From NCBI GenBank assembly GCA_963669295.1, contig OY769938.1, forward strand, positions 310,001 through 374,000: a stretch of 64,000 nt of DNA, read 5' to 3'. The notes under the pieces were generated by a model that did not search any database, was not told where the DNA came from, and saw only the letters and a program-made list of their open reading frames with translations. Below, in pieces: positions 45,583 to 55,714 of this stretch (positions are counted from its first letter, which is position 1; every line of letters begins with the position of its first letter). The position numbers and the translations under genes were made by a program. This DNA is from G963669295 sp963669295. Its GTDB lineage: Bacteria; Bacteroidota; Bacteroidia; Flavobacteriales_D; CALLUQ01.

Positions 45583-46557
45583 TTACTTACTCCCCTTTTT
45601 CTCCTCCATCTTTTTGTTCATTTCTTCCATAATACTGTTGTTCAACTTCTCGTCTTCTTCCTCTAGCGAAGGCTTTTTTCGTGTAATGATAAACGAAAGC
45701 GCCAACTCATGAGAGCCTGTTTGGTATTGCCTGATCGACGACAAGGAGTAGTCGAATCCATAAGCAATGGTAAGGCGTTCTTTAATTTGATGACCCAACG
45801 AAATGCCTACCGCATCTTGCGATCGATACAGTAAACCAGCCCAGTACTTTCCATCGTAAGTACCTTTAATCATCGCTGTCCACTGCATGGGTACAGGGTT
45901 AGTAGCTTTCAGCATAATGCTGGGCTGCAATTCAATTTTTTGTTCTTTCAACAGGTGGTTGTATCCTGCTATTACTGTGTAGTGCTTGGCTAAACTCGAA
46001 TTGTATGTGGTAAACTGAATGCCTTCACCCAACAGGTGTTGGATGGACCCCATGAAAAAGTATTTGTCGGAATACAAATGAAATCCTGAATGCATGTCTA
46101 CCGCATTGGCAGAAAGCACATTTCCTGTTAAAATGGCATCACCTTCATCCGCCAATTGTGCATCGTACAAACGTACCCTGTATTGAATGTACCCAGGCTG
46201 CACGCCAAAACCAAGCTTGGTTTTTTCATCCAACTTAAAGTGATGCGCATAATTGAGGTAAAAACCTGTGTTTTGAGTAAGTCCGGTGCGGTCGGATATC
46301 ACCATGGCACCATACCCCATTTTACCTTCGTTACGAATCGAGCCCGAAAAGTTACCCATAAAGGTTACCGGAGCATCTTCAAAGCCGGTCCACTGATTGC
46401 GGTAACCAATGTTAGCCTTATGCACATCTTTACTTCCTGCAATGGCCGGATTGTAATAGTAATCGTTCATCAAGAAATTGGTGAACACATACTGTTGTTG
46501 TCCAACCCCGGTAGAGGCAAAACACAAAAACAACGCTATGTACAACCACCGTTTCAT
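45583..46557 (-). CDS. PorP/SprF family outer-membrane protein
   Basis: 324 residues from the ATG at 46557, 1 nt after the upstream stop; a start at 46569 would overlap it. Signal peptide MKRWLYIALFLCFASTGVG, then the family motif QYVFTNFLMNDYYYNPAIAG and a beta-barrel. The C-terminus is an unusual acidic then basic coiled-coil-like tail (EEDEKLNNSIMEEMNKKMEE). The probable partner is the type-B adhesin just upstream. It shares the family fold with the second SprF protein of this operon but is clearly diverged from it. Confidence 0.9.
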   Translation of the reverse strand: MKRWLYIALFLCFASTGVGQQQYVFTNFLMNDYYYNPAIAGSKDVHKANIGYRNQWTGFEDAPVTFMGNFSGSIRNEGKMGYGAMVISDRTGLTQNTGFYLNYAHHFKLDEKTKLGFGVQPGYIQYRVRLYDAQLADEGDAILTGNVLSANAVDMHSGFHLYSDKYFFMGSIQHLLGEGIQFTTYNSSLAKHYTVIAGYNHLLKEQKIELQPSIMLKATNPVPMQWTAMIKGTYDGKYWAGLLYRSQDAVGISLGHQIKERLTIAYGFDYSLSSIRQYQTGSHELALSFIITRKKPSLEEEDEKLNNSIMEEMNKKMEEKKGSK

Positions 46558-46558
46558 A

Positions 46559-49500
46559 TCAGTTGCCACTGGTTAATACCAGGATGCTCCCCTGGAAAGG
46601 TTCAGGTTCGCTTTCATCGTTCAAATTAATGACGTAGTAATAAGTGCCATCAGGCACTTTTTCTCCATTGTATGTTCCGTCCCACGGTTCAGCATATCCT
46701 TTTGAATAAAACAACTCTTGTCCCCACCGGTTAAAGATCAGAATCTCAGCATCAGGATACAGCAATCGAATGAATTCGAGCTTCCACACATCGTTTTTAC
46801 CATCGCCATTCGGAGAGATGGCATTGGGAATAAGTTGGGTAATTTCGTCGGTTACTGTGTTAATGGTAATGAGTTGACTGGTACTGTCTACACAACCCAG
46901 GTCGCCATACACATATTGAGTAATAATGTAGGTACCATTGGCAAAGTATACATGCAATGGATCTTGATCGGTAGATGTATTGCCATCGCCAAAATCCCAT
47001 TGATACGACGATGAGAAATAAGAAGTGTCAGTAAAACTAAACTCTGCACCAATGTTGAGTCCGTTAGAAGTATTGTAGTAAAAGCCTGCCTGAGGTCGAG
47101 GTGGTATGTTGATGGTTTGAATTGTAGTATCAACACAACCATTTACCGTTGTTACAATTTGGCTAATGATGAAGTTACCATCACCAATAAATAGTTGCGA
47201 TGGATTGGGTGAGGCAGCACTCCCCTGCCCTCCAAAGTCATAAAACCATGAACTAATGGCGTCGTTTTGTGTGTACGAACTGTCGGTAAAATCGACCACA
47301 ATTTGGGTACCGTTACAACTGGCTGAATAGTTGAAATGCGCTACCGGTATTTCGTATACGTTTACGGTGTTTACTGTAGTATCACTACATCCTACGTTGG
47401 TGGTAGTAATTAATGTTACATCATAACTTCCTGGCTGACCATAGGTATGTGTGTTATTCTGATTGGTTGAACCATTGCTATCGCCATAATCCCACTCCCA
47501 ATTGGTGATAGAACCAAAGCCTGGCAACGAGAAATCGGTAAAATCAGTCACATCTCCATGGCATACTTCTGTAAAACTAAAGTTCGCAAACGGTGGTGCT
47601 ACAAAGTTAATTTGTACCACATCATTCTCGGAGTTACAGGTAGCGTTATTGGTAGAGGTAAGTGTAAGCACCACATTACCATTAGCAATTTCTGCTGCCG
47701 TTGGTGTATAGGTAGCATTTAAATCGGCAGCACTCGGAAAAAAGGTTCCTGCTCCCCCCGACCATTGTCCAGTAGTGGTTGGGCCACTTACCGCACCGCT
47801 TAAGTCTACTGTTCCTACATTAGAACAAGCAATAATATCGAGTCCGGCATCAACAATGGGCGATGGTGTAAACACCACTATTAAGCTATCGGTTGCAATG
47901 GCACAACTGCCATTGTTGGTTGATTCAAGATAAAGGGTAATAGAGCCATTGGCAATGTCGCCCGGGCTGGGTTGATAAGTGGTAATAAGCACCAAATTAT
48001 TGGGCGAAAACAATCCACCTCCCGAAGTGGTCCATTTGCCAGTAGTGGTTGGCCCGTTTACCGAGCCTACCAGGCTTACATCAGGATTGTTCGAACATAC
48101 GTAAACCGTATCTACTCCTGCATCAACTGTAGGTGCAGTAGTAATGGTAATGTTCATGGTATCGGTTACCGCCAAACAGCTACCATTATTGGTAGAAGTT
48201 AATACCAAAGTTACTACCCCAGCAATGGTATCGGCTGGAGAGGGGATGTATATCGCATCCAATGTATCTTCACTGGGCGTAAAAGTTCCCGACCCGAGGG
48301 TCGACCACTGACCAGTGGTGGTTCCTCCTCCTACTGTTCCCTCCAATTGTACGGCTGCATTGTTAGCACATACTGTTTGATCGGCAGAGGCATTTACAAT
48401 GGGAGCTGGATCTACCACTACAGTAATGGTATCACGCAATACCGGACATGGTCCCGTCGATGTAAGATAAATATCAATGGGACTTATTACAGTGTCTAAC
48501 GGGCTTGGAATATAGTTGTTGGTCAATGCAGTGTTGCCATTTTGAAATGTGCCAAAACCAGTGGTACTCCATATACCAGTTACCGAACCACCACCTACTA
48601 ATCCATTTAAAGCCAGCGGAATGTTGGCGCAAATGGTATCGTCTAAACCAGCATCTACAAAAGGATAGGAGTTGAACTCCGACAGATAGGCATAGCTACT
48701 GCCATTGCCATTCATCCCATTCAATACTGCCATACCAAATACATCACCTGTATTGGTTACTTCATTGTAGGAGTTGATGGGCACATCGGTAGTGTTGTAA
48801 TAAATTAATGCCACTTGAAAAGCACCTCCTGTTCCGGGTACTACATTGAATGCCGCGGCCGGTACCAGGCTACCATTGCCATTAATGGCAAACATACCTT
48901 CAAAGCCAGTTCGTGTATACAGCAACAATCCTAATGAATCGGATGTAGAACGCGTAAAAGAGGTAGAATACTTACCAGCACAATACAACGGTGGCACCTG
49001 CGCCCCAGCAAGGTTGCATCCATAACCTCCAGCATGCCATAAGTATACCGGTTTATCGGTATGAATGTAATTGATGGTATCGGTAAGTACATACTCATAC
49101 GTTTCGCTCCAATTGATGAGCGTAGTTGTAGTGGTACTGTTATCCACCGTAATATTGGTGCCATTTTGTGTGGCTAGAATATAAATACGTTCGTCTGCTG
49201 CATGGCCTTTATGAACAATAAAATCCGTACCTGCGTAGTCGGCTGTAGTAATTTGATCGCCCATGGATGAGGTACATCCACCACTTACCAGCGCTCCACT
49301 AAAAGTAGTTACAGCCACTGGTTTATCAGAAGCCACAATCGACCCTGCCAGTGAAGTAGAAGCGGTAGTATTAATGTCTCTAGCACTATAGGTTTCTCCT
49401 TCATTCAATGTAATGCTATACGTTACCGTGCCTACATGCCCCACTACATCAGTACGTGGCGTAATGAGTACAGTAGTTCCATCTTCAGTAGCTACAATAT

Positions 49501-49981
49501 CGATAGAAGTAAAGCTGGGTGGAACAGTAACACCATTGTCCCAATACCGCTGGAAAGGCGTATAAAAATTAGTACCTATGCCTTTTGCTCCTTTTAAGGA
49601 GAAGATCTCTTTATTGTTAGGAGCCTTTAGTTCATAAAATGCTGTTATGAGTGATGTGGAAGTAATTTTTAATCCGTTGTTTGCTACCACATCTGCCGCT
49701 GGACTCTCAATAGCCGCCAAATATGGGGTAAGGTTAATGCTATCTACATCGTTGGCCGGAATGTTAAGGGTAATGGGAACAAAGCCGCCATTAGCAGGCT
49801 GTGTAACGGTTACCGTTGCGGGATCGGCATAGGTTAAAAAACGCAAATAAATAGGATTATCGCCAACGGATGCTGATACTTCGGGCGGTGCAAACCAAAA
49901 GATAGAGTCTTGCTGAGCCACCACAAAATTCATCTGTAGCAACAACAGCAAAAAAGTCATGCACTGCAATGCACGGCACAT
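46559..49981 (-). CDS. T9SS type-B adhesin (IgGFc-binding-like N-domain, repeats, PKD)
   Basis: 1140 residues from the ATG at 49981, giving signal peptide MCRALQCMTFLLLLLQMNFV; a GTG at 50017 is in frame. It has the same architecture as the second adhesin: IgGFc-binding-like domain (KEIFSLKGAKGIGTNFYTPF), four modules with VDAGxD and TTGxW motifs, three PKD domains (NWEWDYGDS, SWFYDFGG, SYQWDFGDG) and a type-B C-terminal domain (AISPNGDGKNDVWKLEFI). It heads the five-gene cluster. The two adhesins probably arose by duplication of an adhesin-SprF pair. Confidence 0.9.
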   Translation of the reverse strand: MCRALQCMTFLLLLLQMNFVVAQQDSIFWFAPPEVSASVGDNPIYLRFLTYADPATVTVTQPANGGFVPITLNIPANDVDSINLTPYLAAIESPAADVVANNGLKITSTSLITAFYELKAPNNKEIFSLKGAKGIGTNFYTPFQRYWDNGVTVPPSFTSIDIVATEDGTTVLITPRTDVVGHVGTVTYSITLNEGETYSARDINTTASTSLAGSIVASDKPVAVTTFSGALVSGGCTSSMGDQITTADYAGTDFIVHKGHAADERIYILATQNGTNITVDNSTTTTTLINWSETYEYVLTDTINYIHTDKPVYLWHAGGYGCNLAGAQVPPLYCAGKYSTSFTRSTSDSLGLLLYTRTGFEGMFAINGNGSLVPAAAFNVVPGTGGAFQVALIYYNTTDVPINSYNEVTNTGDVFGMAVLNGMNGNGSSYAYLSEFNSYPFVDAGLDDTICANIPLALNGLVGGGSVTGIWSTTGFGTFQNGNTALTNNYIPSPLDTVISPIDIYLTSTGPCPVLRDTITVVVDPAPIVNASADQTVCANNAAVQLEGTVGGGTTTGQWSTLGSGTFTPSEDTLDAIYIPSPADTIAGVVTLVLTSTNNGSCLAVTDTMNITITTAPTVDAGVDTVYVCSNNPDVSLVGSVNGPTTTGKWTTSGGGLFSPNNLVLITTYQPSPGDIANGSITLYLESTNNGSCAIATDSLIVVFTPSPIVDAGLDIIACSNVGTVDLSGAVSGPTTTGQWSGGAGTFFPSAADLNATYTPTAAEIANGNVVLTLTSTNNATCNSENDVVQINFVAPPFANFSFTEVCHGDVTDFTDFSLPGFGSITNWEWDYGDSNGSTNQNNTHTYGQPGSYDVTLITTTNVGCSDTTVNTVNVYEIPVAHFNYSASCNGTQIVVDFTDSSYTQNDAISSWFYDFGGQGSAASPNPSQLFIGDGNFIISQIVTTVNGCVDTTIQTINIPPRPQAGFYYNTSNGLNIGAEFSFTDTSYFSSSYQWDFGDGNTSTDQDPLHVYFANGTYIITQYVYGDLGCVDSTSQLITINTVTDEITQLIPNAISPNGDGKNDVWKLEFIRLLYPDAEILIFNRWGQELFYSKGYAEPWDGTYNGEKVPDGTYYYVINLNDESEPEPFQGSILVLTSGN

Positions 49982-50091
49982 TGACTTTCGGAACGTTATC
50001 AATCGATCAGTAGACACGGTTAGCTTGCGTGTTTTCTTTAAAACGGCGGAATGATTTTACCTTGCACATTCCCTCTCGTTCATCAAGAACG

Positions 50092-50114
50092 CGGTAAAGT
50101 TAATTATTTTACCG
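50092..50114. promoter_or_regulatory. Operator-like palindrome upstream of the T9SS operon
   Basis: CGGTAAA (50092-50098) and TTTACCG (50108-50114). On the minus strand it contains TAACTTTA, one mismatch from the -7 box, so the palindrome would cover the promoter. The gap 50018-50251 holds nothing else I can support. Confidence 0.4.
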
Positions 50115-50247
50115 ACCAATCCCATATTTTCACCGAGGAATGTAGCTAATACAGGGATGAATATTTTCCATTGGTGTAATTTACAGCTTGATAGTTAGGG
50201 GGTTACACACGCTTAATAGACAAAGGGGGACTTGGGACGGACAATCA

Positions 50248-50284
50248 AAAGAAAACGCCATTGTTACGGTAACAATGGCGTTTT
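50248..50284 (-). terminator. Terminator after the propeller T9SS gene
   Basis: 14-bp arms, 50252-50265 with 50271-50284, around a 5-nt loop; the minus strand continues as TTTTCTTTTG. It may act in both directions. Confidence 0.85.
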
Positions 50285-50303
50285 TCCCTGTTGTTAAACG
50301 AGA

Positions 50304-53300
50304 CTATTGCTTCACCACTCTTTCCGTCAATACCTCATCGGGGGTACTTACTCTTACAAAGTAAATACCGTTAGGATATGTTGAAATATCGATATTGTTA
50401 TTCTGGTTATAAGTTCCACGCATGGTTGAAACCAGTTTGCCGGTAATGTCTGTAATGTCGATGGTATATTGCTGATCGAGCATACCATCTTTAAGTACAT
50501 GCACATTGAACCGACCATCGGTAGGGTTAGGTGTTACGCTGAGTACTGCTTCTCCAGCTTCTATTACAGGCTTTGCATTGCTTGCATTAGGAGTCAAACT
50601 TTTTACACACGGATAACCATCGCCTATTTTTCCACAGTTTACAATTCTTGCTATGAAACGCTTGCCAGAAGCACCTACATTTGAATCGAACCCGGGAGTG
50701 AGCTTAATTTTGGTGTGTGCCACAAGTTCTGAACTTTCATTTCCATCCTTGCTCACTGCTCCATAAATCTCATCTTCCTTATAAAAGCCCTCAAAGTTTT
50801 GAGGCAGGTTAATGGTATTCTTGGAGCACTCCAATTGCACTTCCCACACACCACGACCAAAGGTGATGACTCTTAACTTGTTGGTTTGGCGATTAATCAC
50901 CATTTCTGTTACCATGGTAGTAGGTAAACCGGTACCATACTCCTGCCAACCGGTACCACCGGTTACCGGATCTTCCGAATCGCGATAATACACTCCTACG
51001 TCGGTAGCAGCGAATATATACCCCGAGTTGCGGTCGAATAACAAATCATTCACCGGAAAGTTAGGCAGCCCTTGCGACCAGTTGACCCAATCTTGATTTG
51101 AACCCTGTGCCTGATCGTAGTCCACATAGAATACCTTTTTCTGGTTTTCAAACAATCCGCAAGAAAGCCATGCACGATTTTCATCCAACGGGTGAGTTAC
51201 GATACTAGTGATGCTATGAAAGTCACCTAGTTCACTTCCCAGGTCGCCTGCAATATCTTCCCAATCGTTGATGTCATTACTTTGTCCATTGTTTCCTCTT
51301 CTAATTTTTAATTCAGACGCGTAGGTATAGGTAAAAGGAGTGCCGTCATCATATTCTCCTGTTACATTATGGTCTGGAAAAATGCCACTAAACCACCAGG
51401 GAACATGGCTTAAGAAACACACATCAGGGTTCGTTTCACAAATGCTCATTGCTACTGGGATTTTTCCAAAATCAGCGCTGTATTCCTGCCAGCCTGAATT
51501 ATAGACATCTAAATCATAATACCACAAACCTTCGAAATTTGATCCAGATGTTTTTCTACCACCCGTGATAAACATATTGGGGCTTCCCGGTAAAAAGCTT
51601 CGCTCCTGACTATAGCTATAGACTTTTAACTGATTCCCGTCCAGTGTTACTCTACTGTTGCATGACCAAACAAATTTATTCGGATCATCAGGTCTAATGC
51701 TTGAGCCTCCACCATCACAATAGTCAAAACTATTCCAGTCACCGTTAGCATCTCTTCTAGCAATAGCATTGTCGTGAAGACCAATTACCAAAATGTTTGG
51801 ATCATCTTCATAACCATCAATGGAATAGCCTCGAGCAATTTGAAGCCCACACCCATTGATATCGGTCCATCTTCCTACTTCAGGGTTCAACAAGTCATCC
51901 AACCCTTGTTGCGTGGAAAAAGAAACTCCTCCATCATTGGCAACAAGCATTACATCGGAGTCTCCATCCCAAAATTCTATTTCCATGACATCGTCATGCA
52001 TGTATTCTGTGTTTGTGGTATTATTAGATCGAATGGATCGAAATCTAGGATCTTGTGGATCTGGATCCCAACGATAAACGCTCACTTTTGAAATATAGAT
52101 TCTCTCTTTATCATCTGGAGCAATGTTAATCAATGTTCTTCCTCCGGATGCTGTAAACGACACACTATTTGGCATGGTCGCAAACCAGGTGAAATCATTG
52201 TTAGCAATATGGTATTTTACAACCGCTGCATCATATCCCTGCCTACAAAGGAAATAAATGTAATCAGGGTCATCAGGGGTATACTCACAAGCATATTCGT
52301 GTTTTGGGTTAGTTGCTACCCAGTTATCCCAATCGTTATCACCAGTAAGGTCGTTAAACAACTCATTGTACAACGAAGTACCGGTATTGGTAGCAAGGTC
52401 AAAAGCGATGATTTCATCATCACCAGCAAGGTATAAGTCATAATCGGTACCATCCGGAATAAAATGCATCATCCGTAAGTCAACATCCACACCAGTAGCC
52501 GACCATGTACCTAAATGTTCCCATTCCCATCCTGTTCCTGGGTCTTCGCCAACATACAGAATTGATTTAGCATAATCGTTGGGATGGGTAAGTGGTCGGA
52601 ATGCTGTGAGGTTTTCTCGTACCAACATGTAAAGTTTTCCGTTAGTTGGGTGCAACTTTATGTGGGCAATTTCTCTTCCTTTCACTCCATTTAAAGGGTC
52701 TAATTCGAACCTAACATCCGCATCGTTGCCATTTGTAAGTACGGCATTGGCATCGTTTAAGTTGGTCCAGGTAGTACCTCCATCGTCAGTATACAATACC
52801 CCGAGGCTCATATCTCTTGATTTTGATAACGCAATGGACATCGCTCCACCAGCAGAAGAGCTCATGTATATTTTATCTGCATCATTTGGATCAATCAACA
52901 CATGCCTTCCTCCATAAAATAGGGCACCTGTATACGTATCTGAAATGCATTCCCAATTATCACCACCATCAGTTGTTTTAAACAATCCTCCTGCTGAAGA
53001 TGCCGCAAACAATGTTTTATTGGTGGTTCCATTATAGTCAGGGTGAAACTGAGCACTTGTAACCTGCCCTACACCTTTTGCTCCTGTACCTCCCAGTGGC
53101 GTTTCCCAAGGCCCCATGGGCTCCCATTGTGGACTTCCTGCCTTTAATAATCCCTGATTCTTTCTTTGGTCCATCCCGTATTTCACGCCTTGTTTTAATG
53201 GTTCTCCAAAACCACCGTTTTCATCGATACGGTTAGCCCAAAAGTCTCTCCATCTCAAGTACTTCTTGTAGGCTTTTCCCTCTTTTCGAGAACCTCCATC

Positions 53301-53492
53301 AGCGTTCGTCTCCTCAAAAAACAATTCTGCTTCCCTAACAATATCGAAGTAGTTGGCATTAGGCTTTAACCTGCTGTCCAATTCTCGTAGCATTTCTTTG
53401 TGATTCCCGGGAGGAGTATACTCCTCCTGTGCAATGGATTCGTGCACCATCATCATCACAAGCAAACACCATAGGTATTTTATCTTGTTCAT
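50304..53492 (-). CDS. Sortilin/BNR-type propeller protein with T9SS type-A sorting domain
   Basis: 1062 residues from the ATG at 53492, which starts a clean signal peptide (MNKIKYLWCLLVMMMVHESIA); the frame is open 24 codons further but without one. The central part is a multi-bladed propeller with Asp-box/BNR motifs (TTDGGDNWE, TDDGGTTWTN, YRDSEDPVTGGTGW), as in VPS10/sortilin and exo-alpha-sialidase-like proteins. A type-A sorting domain ends the chain (SVTPNPTDGRFNV, ERVVKQ). It is secreted through T9SS; ligand or enzyme activity is unknown. It lies 19 nt after the tail-fibre-like gene and is probably co-transcribed with it. Confidence 0.85.
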   Translation of the reverse strand: MNKIKYLWCLLVMMMVHESIAQEEYTPPGNHKEMLRELDSRLKPNANYFDIVREAELFFEETNADGGSRKEGKAYKKYLRWRDFWANRIDENGGFGEPLKQGVKYGMDQRKNQGLLKAGSPQWEPMGPWETPLGGTGAKGVGQVTSAQFHPDYNGTTNKTLFAASSAGGLFKTTDGGDNWECISDTYTGALFYGGRHVLIDPNDADKIYMSSSAGGAMSIALSKSRDMSLGVLYTDDGGTTWTNLNDANAVLTNGNDADVRFELDPLNGVKGREIAHIKLHPTNGKLYMLVRENLTAFRPLTHPNDYAKSILYVGEDPGTGWEWEHLGTWSATGVDVDLRMMHFIPDGTDYDLYLAGDDEIIAFDLATNTGTSLYNELFNDLTGDNDWDNWVATNPKHEYACEYTPDDPDYIYFLCRQGYDAAVVKYHIANNDFTWFATMPNSVSFTASGGRTLINIAPDDKERIYISKVSVYRWDPDPQDPRFRSIRSNNTTNTEYMHDDVMEIEFWDGDSDVMLVANDGGVSFSTQQGLDDLLNPEVGRWTDINGCGLQIARGYSIDGYEDDPNILVIGLHDNAIARRDANGDWNSFDYCDGGGSSIRPDDPNKFVWSCNSRVTLDGNQLKVYSYSQERSFLPGSPNMFITGGRKTSGSNFEGLWYYDLDVYNSGWQEYSADFGKIPVAMSICETNPDVCFLSHVPWWFSGIFPDHNVTGEYDDGTPFTYTYASELKIRRGNNGQSNDINDWEDIAGDLGSELGDFHSITSIVTHPLDENRAWLSCGLFENQKKVFYVDYDQAQGSNQDWVNWSQGLPNFPVNDLLFDRNSGYIFAATDVGVYYRDSEDPVTGGTGWQEYGTGLPTTMVTEMVINRQTNKLRVITFGRGVWEVQLECSKNTINLPQNFEGFYKEDEIYGAVSKDGNESSELVAHTKIKLTPGFDSNVGASGKRFIARIVNCGKIGDGYPCVKSLTPNASNAKPVIEAGEAVLSVTPNPTDGRFNVHVLKDGMLDQQYTIDITDITGKLVSTMRGTYNQNNNIDISTYPNGIYFVRVSTPDEVLTERVVKQ

Positions 53493-53511
53493 AGCTGTTG
53501 TTTTTTTGTGA

Positions 53512-54708
53512 TTACTGTTGGTTGATTTTCGCTTCCAATGCTTCATTTTTCTTCTCCAGGGCAATCATATGTAAAGTCAACTCTTCAATTTTCTGTAGTA
53601 AAATGGCATTCATTTCTCCTAAATTGATGCCTTCCTCTCCCACTTCTTGTGCTGATGGCACACCTGGCAAATGCTTATTGGCATGAATAAATTGCTCTAC
53701 CTCCGCAAGCGATTGCAATTGATAATCACTGGCAAATACATAATCCGGCCAGGCATCGCTGGTTGTTTCTACTTGTACTTCCTTCGCACCAACTTTTCCA
53801 TTTACAGCCAAAAGATAGTTTTCAGTGTTCGAATCAAGGTCAGTTCCAATTCCTACGCTCCCATCGCTGTTGATTCGCATTTTTTCATCGTCGTTGGCGT
53901 AAAATAAAATGTCTTCATTTTCTTTATTGTTAATGACTACCTGACTCGAAGTGTTTACACTAAAGTAAGCGCCATCGGTATCGGCACTGCCGGTAGTACT
54001 ATTGGTTAAATGAAAATTAACTCCAGATGAAGTGCCTTCATGAATGTGCAACTGATGGCTAGGCGTAGCAGTACCAATGCCTACCAATCCATCTTTATCT
54101 ACAATAAAGTGGGTGCCTATTCCTCGATCAATTTGGAAGTACGATTCGGTAAGCCCTGCTCCTTGCTGGAAGGTTTGTGGCGTTGTGATGCGTAAACCGC
54201 TACTAGCAGAGAAATCATCTGCTATATCAAGATAAAGCATGGCATCAGGTACCCCAGTACCAATTGCACCAATGCCTACCATACCATCTTTCATGATGCG
54301 CATACGTTCCAGAGAGTTAGTAGAAAATACAATGTCTTCATTCTCTTTGTTGGTAATGCGTACTTCATCCAGGCCATTTAATCCTAAATAAGCACCATCG
54401 CTAGCTGAGTTACCAGTTGCAGCGCTTGTAAAATGAATGTTAGCCCCTCCTGTGGAAGCCTGATGCACATGTAATAATTGGTCGGGTAAGGCAATGCCAA
54501 TACCTAGAAAACCACCTGTGCTCAACCGCATGCCTTCGGTGTTATTGCTCTTAAATACTAAAGGTTGTCCATTGGTAGTTCCAATAAAATCACCTGCACT
54601 AACGGAGTTACCGCTCAAACTCCATTGAGCTGATGCATAATTGCTTATTACAAGGCCGGCTACAGTGCACAATCCAATAGCAAAAGCGTTGAATTTGTTC
54701 TTTTTCAT
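53512..54708 (-). CDS. Secreted tail-fibre-like protein with C-terminal coiled-coil (chaperone-like) tail
   Basis: 398 residues from the ATG at 54708, with signal peptide MKKNKFNAFAIGLCTVAGLV. The body has repeated blocks (GIGTATPSHQLHIHEGTSSG, ITNKENEDIVF, ERMRIMKDGMVGIG) typical of Bacteroidota proteins that resemble phage tail-fibre shafts. The C-terminus, DYVFASDYQLQSLAEVEQFI, HANKHLPGVPSAQEV, then LLQKIEELTLHMIALEKKNE, matches the domain that ends many of these and likely drives trimerisation. No peptidase S74 catalytic pair is seen. It heads a two-gene unit. Confidence 0.8.
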   Translation of the reverse strand: MKKNKFNAFAIGLCTVAGLVISNYASAQWSLSGNSVSAGDFIGTTNGQPLVFKSNNTEGMRLSTGGFLGIGIALPDQLLHVHQASTGGANIHFTSAATGNSASDGAYLGLNGLDEVRITNKENEDIVFSTNSLERMRIMKDGMVGIGAIGTGVPDAMLYLDIADDFSASSGLRITTPQTFQQGAGLTESYFQIDRGIGTHFIVDKDGLVGIGTATPSHQLHIHEGTSSGVNFHLTNSTTGSADTDGAYFSVNTSSQVVINNKENEDILFYANDDEKMRINSDGSVGIGTDLDSNTENYLLAVNGKVGAKEVQVETTSDAWPDYVFASDYQLQSLAEVEQFIHANKHLPGVPSAQEVGEEGINLGEMNAILLQKIEELTLHMIALEKKNEALEAKINQQ

Positions 54709-54768
54709 TGCAATAATGTTTTGAGTTAATATTAAATTGATTGCAATAAAATTAGGCGACCACACCAT

Positions 54769-54785
54769 GATTTACACGGTAAATC
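54769..54785. promoter_or_regulatory. Inverted repeat upstream of the tail-fibre-like gene
   Basis: GATTTAC-ACG-GTAAATC (54769-54785), 60 nt before the ATG at 54708. The half-site GGTAAA is shared with the palindrome at 50092. Confidence 0.3.
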
Positions 54786-54931
54786 AGTAAGCGTAAGCAC
54801 TCAATAAATATTCGATAGGGATTTTAAAATAAGTGGTGAAGTAGATGATACAAATACTTTCTTAACCAGGGGTATTGAATAATCAAACAAAGGAACTTCC
54901 TATACCGCAAGTATGGATCACTAAAAAAGGG

Positions 54932-55675
54932 TTATATGTTGAGTTGCTCCAGAAAAGCTTCCTTTCTGCGCTTAGATACTTCTACGCTATGTTGATCGGA
55001 CATAACTACCGTACCGCCACTTCCTTTGATATAGCGTTTTACGTGGCTGAGGTTGATAAGGTGAGATTTGTGCACCCGAAAGAAACCACAATCAAACAAT
55101 AAGCCTTCTATTTCCTTCAGGTTCTTTGAAACCATTAGCTTCTCGTTTTCTACCAGCTTAATTTTAGTATAGGCACCTTCCCCTTCACACCTGATAATGT
55201 GCTCTACCTTTACAAACATTAATCCATCTTGCGTAGGCAGTGCAATCTTTTTCATCGAATTTTCCATTTGGAGGTTGCTGAGAAATACCTCGAAGTTTTC
55301 CTTTTTGAGCTTCCGGTCTTTCTTTCGAATCATTTTTTCCACAGCCTCTTGAAGTTCGTTGATATCAATTGGCTTCAATAAATAATCGATAGCCGAAAAT
55401 TTAATCGCAGTAAGTGCATAATTATCATGTGCTGTCGTAAAAATAACTTCAAAATCCATTTCATGAAGCTCTTTTAACACATCAAAACCAGTACCTCTTG
55501 GCATTTTTATGTCTAGAAAAACGAGATCCGGGTGATAGGCTCTAATTGTTTCAATGCCTGTATCTATAGCATCAGCCATGGCCACAATTTGTACTTCTTT
55601 GCAATACTCATCAACCATGTTCTTGAGGAAAATTCGCCCCTTTTCCTCATCATCTACAATAATTGCTCTAATCAT
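54932..55675 (-). CDS. LytTR-family response regulator
   Basis: 247 residues. Receiver domain about 3-118 with the acidic pocket D8/D9, phosphoacceptor Asp55 in VFLDIKMPRG, Thr in IFTTAHDNYA and Lys101 in DYLLKPID. The LytTR DNA-binding domain is about 145-245 (VEHIIRCEGEGAYTKI, FFRVHKSHLINLSHVKRY). It should be phosphorylated by the histidine kinase encoded 39 nt upstream. The targets are unknown; the divergent T9SS-type genes downstream are candidates only by position. Confidence 0.93.
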   Translation of the reverse strand: MIRAIIVDDEEKGRIFLKNMVDEYCKEVQIVAMADAIDTGIETIRAYHPDLVFLDIKMPRGTGFDVLKELHEMDFEVIFTTAHDNYALTAIKFSAIDYLLKPIDINELQEAVEKMIRKKDRKLKKENFEVFLSNLQMENSMKKIALPTQDGLMFVKVEHIIRCEGEGAYTKIKLVENEKLMVSKNLKEIEGLLFDCGFFRVHKSHLINLSHVKRYIKGSGGTVVMSDQHSVEVSKRRKEAFLEQLNI

Positions 55676-55714
55676 ACTTGCCCCAATTTTAGAAACTAAA
55701 TGTAGTATTTCTTA

